Of a stretch of DNA of 64,000 bases, positions 50,894 through 59,351 are shown one piece after another. A program made the translations under genes and the position numbers. Within the stretch, counting starts at the first letter, position 1. Each line of letters opens with the position of its first letter. The notes under the pieces were generated by a model. It made no database searches, was not told the origin of the DNA, and saw nothing but the letters and a program-made list of their open reading frames with translations. Source of the DNA: Thermoleophilaceae bacterium (GTDB lineage Bacteria; Actinomycetota; Thermoleophilia; Solirubrobacterales; JACPNS01); the NCBI GenBank assembly GCA_016462645.1, contig JAEMSX010000013.1:1-64000 (forward strand), in the 5' to 3' direction.

Positions 50894-52112
50894 CAACCTT
50901 CTCGCATTCGACGAATAGCCCGTTGTGAGCGACGCTGCCACCTGATCCGATTGTGGCAAGTGCATTGCAGCCGGCAATTGCAGTGACGTCGTCGGATTCA
51001 GTCTTGCGCGGCTTGAAGCTGCGCGCGCCGAGCGTTGTGCTCGTCCGTCCGAGAAGTATCCGCGAGCGACCCTCGGCTCGGGAAACCGCCTCTGTCAACT
51101 CGGCCTCGAAGCGAATCGGCTGTGCCTGGCCGAGCATCTGGCGGATGTGCCTGCGTACATAGAGCTGAAAGCACACCCAGCTTGCGAGCGGGTTGCCCGG
51201 CAGACAGAAGACCGTGACGCGTCGCGATTTGACGGGGAGTGTCGCGATCGCAAAGCGCCGCCCGGGTCGCGCGGCCGTCCCCGCCAGCAGCAGCTCGCCC
51301 CCGAGTTCATCGATCGCCCCCGCGACGTGATCGTGCTCGCCGACCGAGATTCCCCCGGAGGTCACGACGAAGTCGACCTCCTCGGCTGCGGCGCCCAGCA
51401 GCTCGCGCACGGCCGCGCGGTCGTCGGTGACGTACCGGTGGGCATCCAGCTCGCATCCGGCGCCGCGCATCAGTGCGGAGAGCATCGGCGTGTTGCTGTC
51501 GTAGACCGCGCCGGCCACGAGCGGGTCGCCCGGCGAAAGCAGTTCGTCTCCCCCGCCGATCAGTGCGACGCGCGGAGCGCGGCGCACAGCCACCTGCGAG
51601 ATCCCGAAGGCGGCGATCGTCGCGAGTTCGCCGGCGCCGAGGCTGCGGCCTGCGGCCACGAGCTCATCACCCGGGCGCTTGTGGCGCCCTGCCCGGCGCA
51701 CGAAGTCTCCGCCCACCGGCAGGGCGTTCACGACCAACTGGTCTTCGATCTCCCGGCCCGCTTCGACCGGGACTATGCAGTCCGCGCCATTCGGAAGTTC
51801 AGCTCCGGTCGAGATACGGATGGCGTTCCCGACCTGAAGTGAGTCGGCGAACGGCAGTCCTGCGCGGGACTCGCCGACGAGCGTGAACTCGCGTTGCAGG
51901 CCGTCGGCACGGAGCGCCCAGCCGTCCATCGCGGAGTTCGCGAAACGCGGATACTCGGAGTCGGCGTCGAGTCGCTTCGCGAGGATGCGGCCGTGCGCCG
52001 CCTCAGCCGCAATCACTTCCACGCCGACTGAATCGGCGAGCTCGGTTGAGAGTTGCATCGCGGCCTCAATCGTGGCGTCGCGCGCGATCGTTGACTCGCT
52101 AGATTCGCTCAT
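50886..52112 (-). CDS. moeA: Molybdopterin molybdotransferase (MoeA)
   Basis: Inserts molybdate into adenylylated molybdopterin. The 408-aa protein shows family landmarks: SEYPRFANSAMDGWALRADG (active-site loop, about residue 52), STGAELPNGADCIVPVE, VALIGGGDELLSPGDPL, TSGGISVGEHDHV (MPT-AMP binding) and FCLPGNPLASWVCF. ATG 52112 directly abuts the GTG of moaC on the other strand. AGGTGG five bases upstream, inside moaC, is a plausible ribosome-binding site. It is co-translated with moaX. Confidence 0.94.
   Translation of the reverse strand: MSESSESTIARDATIEAAMQLSTELADSVGVEVIAAEAAHGRILAKRLDADSEYPRFANSAMDGWALRADGLQREFTLVGESRAGLPFADSLQVGNAIRISTGAELPNGADCIVPVEAGREIEDQLVVNALPVGGDFVRRAGRHKRPGDELVAAGRSLGAGELATIAAFGISQVAVRRAPRVALIGGGDELLSPGDPLVAGAVYDSNTPMLSALMRGAGCELDAHRYVTDDRAAVRELLGAAAEEVDFVVTSGGISVGEHDHVAGAIDELGGELLLAGTAARPGRRFAIATLPVKSRRVTVFCLPGNPLASWVCFQLYVRRHIRQMLGQAQPIRFEAELTEAVSRAEGRSRILLGRTSTTLGARSFKPRKTESDDVTAIAGCNALATIGSGGSVAHNGLFVECEKVDV
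52100..52105 (+). promoter_or_regulatory. Leaderless -10 element for moaC, inside moeA
   Basis: TAGATT ends seven bases before GTG 52113, with TTGACT three bases upstream of it. The element lies within the first codons of moeA on the opposite strand. Confidence 0.5.
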
Positions 52113-52589
52113 GTGGACCACCTGACGCATCTCGACGACAGCGGTGTCGCGCGCATGGTTGACGTGGGCGACAAAGCGGTCACCGATCGCCGTGCAGTTG
52201 CGGGCGGGCGGGTCGCGATGAAGCCTGAGACCGCGGCGCTCGTGGCCGCCGGCAACGCGCCCAAGGGCGACGTCATCGGCACTGCGCGAATCGCCGGGAT
52301 ACAGGCGGCCAAGCGCACGGCCGAGCTGATTCCGCTGGCGCACAACGTGCCGCTGTCATTCGTGGACGTGCGGCTAGACGTGAATGTCGAAGCCGGCATC
52401 ATCACGATCGAATGCGAGGCCCGGACGAAGGACCGAACGGGCATCGAGATGGAAGCGCTCACGGGCGCGAGCATCGCAGCCCTGACTCTGTACGACATGG
52501 TCAAAGGCGTCGAGCGCGGCGTACGGATCGAGGAGATCTCGCTGCTTGAGAAGTCCGGCGGCAAGTCGGACTGGAAAGCCTCGGACTGA
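52113..52589 (+). CDS. moaC: Cyclic pyranopterin monophosphate synthase (MoaC)
   Basis: Second half of the first Moco step, making cPMP from the MoaA product. The 158-aa protein is full length: LTHLDDSGVARMVDVGDKAVTDR at the start, GNAPKGDVIGTARIAGIQAAKRTAELIPLAHNVPL with the catalytic lysine and histidine region, and KDRTGIEMEALTGASIAALTLYDM at the end. GTG 52113 is supported because the conserved N-terminus begins at once. Its stop is directly followed by the mog start. Confidence 0.95.
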   Translation: MDHLTHLDDSGVARMVDVGDKAVTDRRAVAGGRVAMKPETAALVAAGNAPKGDVIGTARIAGIQAAKRTAELIPLAHNVPLSFVDVRLDVNVEAGIITIECEARTKDRTGIEMEALTGASIAALTLYDMVKGVERGVRIEEISLLEKSGGKSDWKASD

Positions 52590-53042
52590 ATGCGCCTCGC
52601 GGTGCTGACGATCAGCAGCTCGCGCAGTGCAGGTGACGATGCGAGTGGAGACGCACTCGCCGAGGCGATCGCCGCCGCGGGCTTCGAACTGACCGCGCGC
52701 GAACTCGTCGCGGACGACCGCGCATCGATCGAAGCGAAACTGAAGTCACTCGCCGGCGGTGCGGACTGCGTACTCACGACGGGCGGCACCGGAATCACCG
52801 CCGACGATGTGACACCTGAGGCAACGCTGGCCGTGTGCGATCGCGAGGTGCCCGGCATCGCCGAGGCGCTGCGCGCGTCCTCTCTGAGTGAGACGCCGAT
52901 GGCGATGCTCTCACGGGCGGTCGCAGGGACGCTCGGGACCACGCTCATCGTGAACCTTCCCGGCAGTCCCAAGGCATGTCGCCACTGCTTTGCAGTGCTC
53001 GAACCGGTGCTCGAACACGCAGTGGCTCAGTTGAACCGTTGA
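52590..53042 (+). CDS. mog: Molybdopterin adenylyltransferase (MogA/MoaB family)
   Basis: Adenylylates molybdopterin before MoeA inserts molybdenum. The 150-aa protein has TISSSRSAGDDASGDAL near the N-terminus, TTGGTGITADDVTPEA (the signature, about residue 63) and NLPGSPKACRHCF near the end. It begins immediately at the moaC stop, so the pair is one unit. Its last 98 bases overlap the 3' end of modC on the other strand. Confidence 0.93.
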   Translation: MRLAVLTISSSRSAGDDASGDALAEAIAAAGFELTARELVADDRASIEAKLKSLAGGADCVLTTGGTGITADDVTPEATLAVCDREVPGIAEALRASSLSETPMAMLSRAVAGTLGTTLIVNLPGSPKACRHCFAVLEPVLEHAVAQLNR

Positions 53043-53643
53043 TGGCGTGCGCTGTCGGTGCGATGCGGCCGCGCTCGACTCGCAGAATGCTGGAACAGAT
53101 CCGGCGCAGGCGCGGTACGTCGTGTCCTGCGATCAAGCACGGAGCGTCACTGCCGGAAATCCGTTCCGCGATGAACTTCTCAGCCAGCGTCGCCGAATCG
53201 AGGTCCAGGCCGGCGAAGGGCTCGTCAAGCAGGTAGAGCTCGCGGCCGGGCGCGAGCGCACGCGCGAGCGCGACGCGCCTGCGCTGGCCGCCGGACAGTT
53301 CGCCGGGGCGCCGATCAACGGCTGCGCTCAGCCCGAGCGCCGCAAGCGACTCCCGCGCGCTCGCGCAGGCGTGGCGCTTGCGAACTCCTGTCGCCTTGAG
53401 CGGGAACGCGACGTTGTCCAGCGCGGTCATATGCGGAAACAGTCCGTCGCGCTGACCGAGGTAGCCGACTTCAAGCCGAGGGATCGAGCCGCGCGCAGCG
53501 GGCTCCAGGCCCGCCAGTGCGCGGATGATGCTCGACTTGCCGGATCCGGACCGACCGACCAGCGCGACCGCTCCCTCCAGTCGCAACGCCACCTCCACGT
53601 TGAACTCAGGCCGCTCGAGCCGCAGCTGTATCGCCGTCGTCAT
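52945..53643 (-). CDS. modC: Molybdate ABC transporter ATP-binding protein (ModC)
   Basis: ATPase of molybdate import. The 232-aa protein has Walker A GRSGSGKSS (about residue 30), a short Q-loop, GELSGGQRRRVALARALA (signature) and ELYLLDEPFAGLD (Walker B). It lacks the C-terminal MOP-like molybdate-sensing domain of E. coli ModC, so feedback by that route is absent. The frame runs 98 bases into mog. ATG 53643 overlaps the modB stop (ATGA). It is last of a twelve-gene polycistron. Confidence 0.91.
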   Translation of the reverse strand: MTTAIQLRLERPEFNVEVALRLEGAVALVGRSGSGKSSIIRALAGLEPAARGSIPRLEVGYLGQRDGLFPHMTALDNVAFPLKATGVRKRHACASARESLAALGLSAAVDRRPGELSGGQRRRVALARALAPGRELYLLDEPFAGLDLDSATLAEKFIAERISGSDAPCLIAGHDVPRLRRICSSILRVERGRIAPTAHAINGSTEPLRVRAPVRALQSSGDMPWDCREGSR

Positions 53644-54449
53644 CGCGCTTCCCAGCCGGCGCGCGCGCCGTAAAGGCGCGCGAGTACCGAGATCGCAACC
53701 GTCAGCACAAGCAGCAGAATCGCCAACGCGAATGCGGCGTCAGCACTCGTGTAGAGCGAGCCGTAGATCGCGAGTGTGAGCGTCTGCGTGACGCCGGCGA
53801 CACTCCCGGCAAACATGATCGTCGCCCCGAATTCGCCGAGCGCGCGGGCGCCGGAGAGCGCGAGGCCGCCGAGCAGTCCGCGCTTTGCCAACGGGAGCTC
53901 GATCTGGAGGAAGCGACGAACTGGTCCCGCGCCGGTGGTGCGCGAGGCCTCCAGCACGTCCCGCTCGCACGCAGCGAACGCAGATTGCGCTTGACGGATG
54001 TACAGCGGCGCCGCAACGAACGTCAGCGCCAGGACCACCGCGAGGCGCGTGAACGGCACCTGGACTCCGAACGGCGCCAGCGCGTTGCCGACGGGCCCGC
54101 CGTCCCCGAATGCCGCGAGCAGCGCGATGCCGGCGACCGCCGGCGGCAGCACGAGCGGGAGATCGAACAGCACCTCGAGTGAACTGAGCAACGGCCCGGG
54201 CTGGCCGCGCGCGAGCAGAAAAGCGACCGGCGTGCCGAATGCGACGATCAGCAGCAACGCGCAGGTGACTGCGCCGAGGCTGATCATCAACGCATCGATC
54301 GACTCGGGGCGCGCGAGTTCTTCGACTGCCGTGAGCGGTGAGATCCGCGTCACGAGCGCGACCATCGGGACGAGCACGAACAGAGCCGCCACGCCGACCG
54401 CCAGGCCGAATCCGGTACCCGCCAGGCGCTTGTGCGCCAGCGTCGTCAT
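53640..54449 (-). CDS. modB: Molybdate ABC transporter permease (ModB)
   Basis: A 269-aa inner-membrane permease with about six helices and the coupling-helix EAA-type motif (SRTTGAGPVRRFLQIELPLAKRGLLGGLALSGARALGEFGATIMFAG in outline, about residues 180-225), where GEFGAT is characteristic of molybdate/sulfate permeases. ATG 54449 overlaps the modA stop (ATGA), and its own stop overlaps modC in the same way, so the transporter subunits are tightly coupled. Confidence 0.92.
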   Translation of the reverse strand: MTTLAHKRLAGTGFGLAVGVAALFVLVPMVALVTRISPLTAVEELARPESIDALMISLGAVTCALLLIVAFGTPVAFLLARGQPGPLLSSLEVLFDLPLVLPPAVAGIALLAAFGDGGPVGNALAPFGVQVPFTRLAVVLALTFVAAPLYIRQAQSAFAACERDVLEASRTTGAGPVRRFLQIELPLAKRGLLGGLALSGARALGEFGATIMFAGSVAGVTQTLTLAIYGSLYTSADAAFALAILLLVLTVAISVLARLYGARAGWEAR

Positions 54450-55240
54450 GGATTCGTCCCGGCGGCGGCAGGGACGGGCAAGAAGCCCGCTGCGCGCAGC
54501 ACTTCTTGCCCGTCTGGCGATTCGATGAAGTCGAGCAGAGCGTCGGCACCGTCGGAGGCATCGGGGGTGGGCGCGATCCAGTAGGCGATCGTCGGCTGCG
54601 CCCACGCCGGCAGCGCGACGCTGCGAACCCGCGTGGCGTTGGAGTTCACGTCGGTCACGTAGGAGAGCGACGAGTCCACTCCGCCCAGCGCTACCGGGGT
54701 GATCACCTCGGCGGCGTTGGACGCGCGGTTAACCACGTTTGCAGCGACCTTCTCGGCGAAGCCGCGCTTGTAGCGCGAGTCGAGCGTCGCGATGACCTCG
54801 TCCGCGTAGTCGCCGACGGGAACACCGGTCTGCCCCAACGAGAGGCGCTGCTTCAGCGCGAGGTCTCCCGCGTCCTTGATCGGAACGTCCGACTTCCTGC
54901 TCACGGCGATCGTCATCGCGTTTCCCGCGAACGGCTCTGCATCCTCGACCAGCTTTGCGTCGAGCAGCGGGCGCATGTGGCTGCCGCTTGCGGTCACCAC
55001 AACATCCGCGTCGAGCCCGCCCTCGATCTGACGCTGAATCTGATCCGATGGCGCGAAGGTGGTCCTCACCCGGACGTCGGGGTGCGCCCGCTTGAAGTCG
55101 GCGACGGCGGTGTCGACCGCAGCCTTCATGGACGTGGCGGCGACGAGCGTCACCGACTCGTTCTCACTGCGGCCGCATCCGCTGAACACAAACGCGGCCG
55201 GGACGACGGCGCAAGCGATGAATCTCAACACGTCGCTCAT
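54446..55240 (-). CDS. modA: Molybdate-binding lipoprotein (ModA)
   Basis: Periplasmic-type molybdate receptor, 264 aa. The lipoprotein signal is short (RFIACAVVPAAFVFSGC, lipidated Cys about residue 22). The binding-protein core follows: TLVAATSMKAAVDTAVADFKRAHPDVRVRTTFAPSDQIQRQIEGGLDADVVV (in outline), with the serines that bind the oxyanion. It overlaps moaA upstream and modB downstream by 4 bases each. Confidence 0.93.
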   Translation of the reverse strand: MSDVLRFIACAVVPAAFVFSGCGRSENESVTLVAATSMKAAVDTAVADFKRAHPDVRVRTTFAPSDQIQRQIEGGLDADVVVTASGSHMRPLLDAKLVEDAEPFAGNAMTIAVSRKSDVPIKDAGDLALKQRLSLGQTGVPVGDYADEVIATLDSRYKRGFAEKVAANVVNRASNAAEVITPVALGGVDSSLSYVTDVNSNATRVRSVALPAWAQPTIAYWIAPTPDASDGADALLDFIESPDGQEVLRAAGFLPVPAAAGTNP

Positions 55241-56229
55241 CCCCCGATCTGCGACATCCAGCGCGCGGGTTGCGTGAATGAGTCCTCGCCGATCTTGTGG
55301 CCGGCCGGCTTGCGCCAGATCGCGCCGCGAATCAGCTCCTCGAGCTCGCCGTTGGTCACGCCCTCGCGCATCGGCCCGCGCAAGTCAGTCTCTCCGAGCG
55401 CGAACAGGCAGGTGCGCAGCTGACCGTCCGCAGTCAGACGCGCCCGGTCGCAGGTGCCGCAGAATGGCTCGCTGACCGGGCTGACGAATCCGATCTCCCC
55501 CGCGTTGTCCGCGAACGCGAACCGGCTCGACGTCGCGGCGGACTCGGCTGCCAGGGGAACAAGATCGTGCATGGATTCGACGACGCGCCGGATCTCGGCA
55601 CCGGTGAGCAGCACATCGTCGCTCCACTGTTCATCCGCGTCGAGCGGCATGAATTCAAGAAAGCGAACGACGTACGGCCTGCGCCTGGCCAGCTCGGCGA
55701 ACTCGAGAATCTCCAGATCCGACATCCCGCGAACGGCGACGACGTTGACCTTGATCGGGCCGAGCTGGGGGTAGCGCTCAAGCGCGGCGAGTCCCGCGAT
55801 CACCTTCTGCAGGCCGTTGCGCCGCGTGATCTCGCGGTAGCGCTCGGGAGTCAGCGCGTCGAGGCTCACGTTCACCCGGGTGAGTCCCGCCTGGACCAGC
55901 GGCTCAATCAGCTGCTCGAGCAGGATGCCGTTTGTCGTCAGCGAGATGTCCTCGATCGCGTCGATCGCTGCGATTCGCTCGACCAGCTCGGGGAGGTTCT
56001 TGCGCACCAGCGGCTCGCCTCCGGTCAGGCGAACGCTGCGCACGCCGAGGTCCGCAAACAGCGAGACGAGCCGCTCGATCTCGGCGAACTCGAGTTCCTG
56101 TTCCTTGGGGGCCCACGCTAGGCCCTCGGCCGGCATGCAGTAGTGGCAGCGCAGGTTGCAGCGGTCGGTCACGGACACGCGAAGATCCATGATCTCGCGT
56201 CCGTAGGTGTCGACCAGTGCGCCGCCCAT
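55237..56229 (-). CDS. moaA: GTP 3',8-cyclase (MoaA)
   Basis: Radical-SAM enzyme for the first step of molybdenum cofactor synthesis. The 330-aa protein has the N-terminal cluster CNLRCHYC (about residues 23-30), VRLTGGEPLVRKNL, and the second cluster FCGTCDRARLTADGQLRTC near residue 250; it ends in the functionally important Gly-Gly (QIGG). ATG 56229 is 7 bases after nirD, placing cofactor synthesis on the same transcript as the nitrite reductase and nitrate importer. Confidence 0.95.
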   Translation of the reverse strand: MGGALVDTYGREIMDLRVSVTDRCNLRCHYCMPAEGLAWAPKEQELEFAEIERLVSLFADLGVRSVRLTGGEPLVRKNLPELVERIAAIDAIEDISLTTNGILLEQLIEPLVQAGLTRVNVSLDALTPERYREITRRNGLQKVIAGLAALERYPQLGPIKVNVVAVRGMSDLEILEFAELARRRPYVVRFLEFMPLDADEQWSDDVLLTGAEIRRVVESMHDLVPLAAESAATSSRFAFADNAGEIGFVSPVSEPFCGTCDRARLTADGQLRTCLFALGETDLRGPMREGVTNGELEELIRGAIWRKPAGHKIGEDSFTQPARWMSQIGG

Positions 56230-56236
56230 CCGCGTC

Positions 56237-56590
56237 CTACTCCGCCTCTACTTGAAGCAGCCAGACGGTGCCGTCACGCACCTCAAGTGGATAGGTCCGG
56301 ACCGTCTCGGACTGGTCCTTGACCGTGCCGTCGCGCAGGTCGATGCGCCAGCCGTGCAGCGGGCAGGTCACGCAGGCGTCGGCGAGGATGCCGTCGGAGA
56401 GCGGCCCGCCCTGGTGCGGGCAGTCGTTGTCGATCGCGAAGAATCCCGCGGCGGTGTTGAAGACTCCGATCCGGCGATCGACCATCGCGACACTGCGGCC
56501 CTCGCCGAATGGCACGTCAGCTTCAAGGCAGAGCGCGATCGCCCCCTGGGGCAACGACTCGGTCCCGACGGCGGCCTCGGGCGGTTTCAT
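56237..56590 (-). CDS. nirD: Nitrite reductase small subunit (NirD, Rieske type)
   Basis: A 117-aa Rieske-fold partner of NirB. Unlike many NirD proteins, both halves of the Rieske ligand set are intact: CPHQGGPLSDG (about residue 57) and CPLHGW (about residue 76), so a [2Fe-2S] cluster is expected. ATG 56590 overlaps the nirB stop (ATGA); the upstream open frame is antisense-like extension. Confidence 0.92.
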   Translation of the reverse strand: MKPPEAAVGTESLPQGAIALCLEADVPFGEGRSVAMVDRRIGVFNTAAGFFAIDNDCPHQGGPLSDGILADACVTCPLHGWRIDLRDGTVKDQSETVRTYPLEVRDGTVWLLQVEAE

Positions 56591-59019
56591 GCACTTCCTC
56601 CTTCGATCAGCGCTTCGACCGGTGGTCCGGCGGGAGCCAGCGCCGGCTCGCTGTCCAGTTCTGAGAACTGCTTGGGGTGTACGGGGTTGTTGCGTTCGAG
56701 CCACGGATCCACGACCGCGGCCTTCGCGATCCGGAAACGCTCACGCAGGCGTTCGGGCTCTCCGGACTCTTCGTTGAGCACCGCCTCCTTGACGAAATCG
56801 AGGCCGACGCGTTCAACGTAGCCATAGGTGCGCTCGAGGTATTCGGCGTTCTCGCGATAGTGCTGCAGGAAGGTCGTGGAGACGCGCATGGCCTCGGCCT
56901 TGGTGTCGACGGTCACGAGAATGTCGCCCTCGCGCACCGAGGCTCCGGCAGCGCCGCCGATGCGGACCTGCCAGCCGCCTTCGACGGCGATCAGGCCGAT
57001 GTCCTTGGTACTGGCCTCGGCGCAGTTGCGCGGGCAGCCCGAGACGGCGGCCTTGACCTTGTGCGGCGTGTAGAGCCCCTCCCACTCGTGCTCAAGCTCG
57101 ATGCCCGTGGCGATCGAGTCATCCAGGCCGAAGCGGCAGAAGTTCTCACCGACGCAGGTCTTGACTGTGCGGACCGCTTTGGCGTAGGCGTGGCCCGACG
57201 GCATCCCGAGCTCCTCCCAGATCGCCGGGAGGTTCTCCTTCTTGACACCGAGCAGGTCGATGCGCTGACCGCCGGTGATCTTCACCATCGGGACTTCGTA
57301 CTTGTCGGCGACGTCAGCGATGCGGCGGAGCTCGTCCGGTGAGGTCACGCCGCCGTAGATGCGCGGCACCACAGAGAACGTGCCGTCCTTCTGAATGTTC
57401 GCGTGTACGCGGTCGTTGATGTACCGCGCGTGGCGCTCTTCGCGGTGGCGGTTGTCGTTGATCTCGGAGACGAGATATGCGATGCCCGGCTTGCAGCCTC
57501 CGCACTCCCGGGTGGCCCCGCAGCACTCGGCGACTTCGCTGACCGACTGGGCGCCGTGCTCGCGGATCGAGTTGGCGATGTCCTCGCCGGTCAGTTTGCG
57601 GCAAGGGCAGAGGTATGCCTGCTCGTCGCCGGCGCCGCCGGTCTCGATCTGCACGAGCTCGGTGACCAGCGACTTGCATGTTCCGCAGCCGGCGCCGGCG
57701 CGCGTGACGGCGACGACTTCCTGGGTGCCGGTCAGCCCGCGCTCGCGGATTGCGTCGACGATCTCGCCCTTGCAGACGCCGTTGCAGTTGCAGACCTGCG
57801 CTGTGTCGGGCAGCTCTGCAGCCGTCGCTTCGCTCGCCTTGGAGAGGGTCTCAAGCGGGTTGATCACTTCGGCGCCGGTCTTGGCCTTGTCGAGCAGCAG
57901 CTCGTAGCCGCGGGTGTCGCCCATCAGCACCGCGCCGGTGAGCTTGCCGTCGGTGACCGCGAGCTTGCGGTAGATCCCGGCCTCGGGGTCACTGACCGTG
58001 ACCGTCTCGCCGCTGGCGACATCTCCCACGGACACGAGGTCCACACCCATCACCTTCAACTTGGCGCTGGGGATCGATCCACCGTAGGACTCGCCGTCGA
58101 TGCCGGCGATGCTGCGCGCCGCCACCTCGCACTGGTCATAGATCGGAGCGACGATGCCGTAGACGATTCCGTTGTGCTGGGCGCACTCGCCGACGGCGTA
58201 GATGCCCGGCGCAGAAGTCTGCATCGCGTCATCCACGACCACGCCGCGTTCGACGGTCAGGCCGGCCTCCTTGGCGAGGTCGGTGCGCGAGCTGATGCCC
58301 ACGCTCATCACGACGAAGTCGCAGTCCAGCGTCTCGCCATCGGCAAAGCGCAGTCCGGTCGCGTGGTCATCGCCCATGATCTCCACGGTCGAGCGCTCGG
58401 TCAGCACTTCGACGTCGATCTCCTTCATCGCCGCGAGCAGCAGGTCTGCAGCAGGCTGATCGAGCTGACGTTCCATCAGGCGGTCCATCAGGTGGACGAC
58501 CGTGACGTCGCAGCCGAGCGCCGCCAGCGCTTTCGCGGCCTCAAGACCGAGCAGACCCCCGCCGATCACCGCGGCGCGCGCGCCGGGCTCGGCCTGCTCG
58601 ACGATCATCTCGCAGTCGACCGGGTAGCGATAGAGATACACGCCGTCGCGATCGATCCCCTCGATCGGCGGGACCAACGCTTCACTTCCGGTGGCAAGGC
58701 AGACGCTGTCGAACTCGCGCGTCTCTTCGCCGAGCGTCACGCTGCGCGTTGACGTGTCGACCGCGCTGACGCGCTCACCGACGACGAACTCGATCTTGTT
58801 GTCCTCATACCACTCGTCCGGGCGCAGGCGCAGGTCAGACACATCGGCGCCCTTCTCAATCAGCTCAGTCAGGCGGACGCGGTCGTACGGCAGGTGTGCC
58901 TCACCGCAGTAGAGCGTGATCGGTAGCTCGCTGTCGTGCTTGCGGACCGCCTCGATCAGCGCCTGGGCGGCCATGCCGCCACCAATCACTGCGAGGCCCT
59001 TGGGCTTGGCGTACATCAT
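56587..59019 (-). CDS. nirB: Assimilatory NAD(P)H nitrite reductase large subunit (NirB)
   Basis: Six-electron reduction of nitrite to ammonia in the cytosol. The 810-aa protein has, in order, an FAD/NAD(P)H reductase module (AVIGGGMAAQALIEAV near the start, AAVIGGGLLGLEAAKAL about residue 145), two BFD-like Cys clusters (CNCNGVCKGEIVDAIRERG and CPCRKLTGEDI followed by CCGATRECGGCKPG), a ferredoxin-like half-domain, and the siroheme/[4Fe-4S] site with CVGENFCRFG and SGCPRNCAEA. ATG 59019 has GAGGAG upstream and overlaps the preceding stop (ATGA). An ATG doublet makes the start ambiguous by one codon. Confidence 0.95.
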   Translation of the reverse strand: MMYAKPKGLAVIGGGMAAQALIEAVRKHDSELPITLYCGEAHLPYDRVRLTELIEKGADVSDLRLRPDEWYEDNKIEFVVGERVSAVDTSTRSVTLGEETREFDSVCLATGSEALVPPIEGIDRDGVYLYRYPVDCEMIVEQAEPGARAAVIGGGLLGLEAAKALAALGCDVTVVHLMDRLMERQLDQPAADLLLAAMKEIDVEVLTERSTVEIMGDDHATGLRFADGETLDCDFVVMSVGISSRTDLAKEAGLTVERGVVVDDAMQTSAPGIYAVGECAQHNGIVYGIVAPIYDQCEVAARSIAGIDGESYGGSIPSAKLKVMGVDLVSVGDVASGETVTVSDPEAGIYRKLAVTDGKLTGAVLMGDTRGYELLLDKAKTGAEVINPLETLSKASEATAAELPDTAQVCNCNGVCKGEIVDAIRERGLTGTQEVVAVTRAGAGCGTCKSLVTELVQIETGGAGDEQAYLCPCRKLTGEDIANSIREHGAQSVSEVAECCGATRECGGCKPGIAYLVSEINDNRHREERHARYINDRVHANIQKDGTFSVVPRIYGGVTSPDELRRIADVADKYEVPMVKITGGQRIDLLGVKKENLPAIWEELGMPSGHAYAKAVRTVKTCVGENFCRFGLDDSIATGIELEHEWEGLYTPHKVKAAVSGCPRNCAEASTKDIGLIAVEGGWQVRIGGAAGASVREGDILVTVDTKAEAMRVSTTFLQHYRENAEYLERTYGYVERVGLDFVKEAVLNEESGEPERLRERFRIAKAAVVDPWLERNNPVHPKQFSELDSEPALAPAGPPVEALIEGGSA

Positions 59020-59351
59020 GATGCCTTCTCCTCGTTGCCGATTGTTGGTGTGGCTGGTGTGTGCGGGGCGCGCACGATCGTTCCGTCGGGCGCGATGCTC
59101 GGCACGCCGCCGCGCTCGAGCTCCTGGTCCTTGTAACGACGAAGACCCTTGAAGATGCATTGCGAAAACCACTCGCCGGCCGGGTGGTAGAGCTTCACGA
59201 ACTGCTTGTGCGCGCCGCACCAACCGAAGTTCAGACCGCTCTCGTCGCGCTCGAAGTTCTTGCAGTCGCGACAGTCGCGGAACTTGACGCGCCGCTCGTC
59301 AACGACGTCTTCGAGCATGCGCAGGGTGCCGTCCGGGTTGATCGCGTCCAC
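59016..59351 (-). CDS. Cysteine-rich small protein of unknown family
   Basis: A 111-aa soluble protein. Four cysteines (C27, C30, C45, C65; spacing C-x2-C-x14-C-x19-C) lie in a conserved-looking core with GLNFGWCGAHKQFVKLYHP and WFSQCIFKGLRRYKDQELE, which suggests an Fe-S cluster or zinc site. No family is recognised. The GTG start shares one base with the TAG stop of the molybdoenzyme gene, and its stop overlaps nirB, so it is made in step with both. It could be an electron-transfer subunit of the molybdoenzyme. Confidence 0.82.
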   Translation of the reverse strand: MDAINPDGTLRMLEDVVDERRVKFRDCRDCKNFERDESGLNFGWCGAHKQFVKLYHPAGEWFSQCIFKGLRRYKDQELERGGVPSIAPDGTIVRAPHTPATPTIGNEEKAS

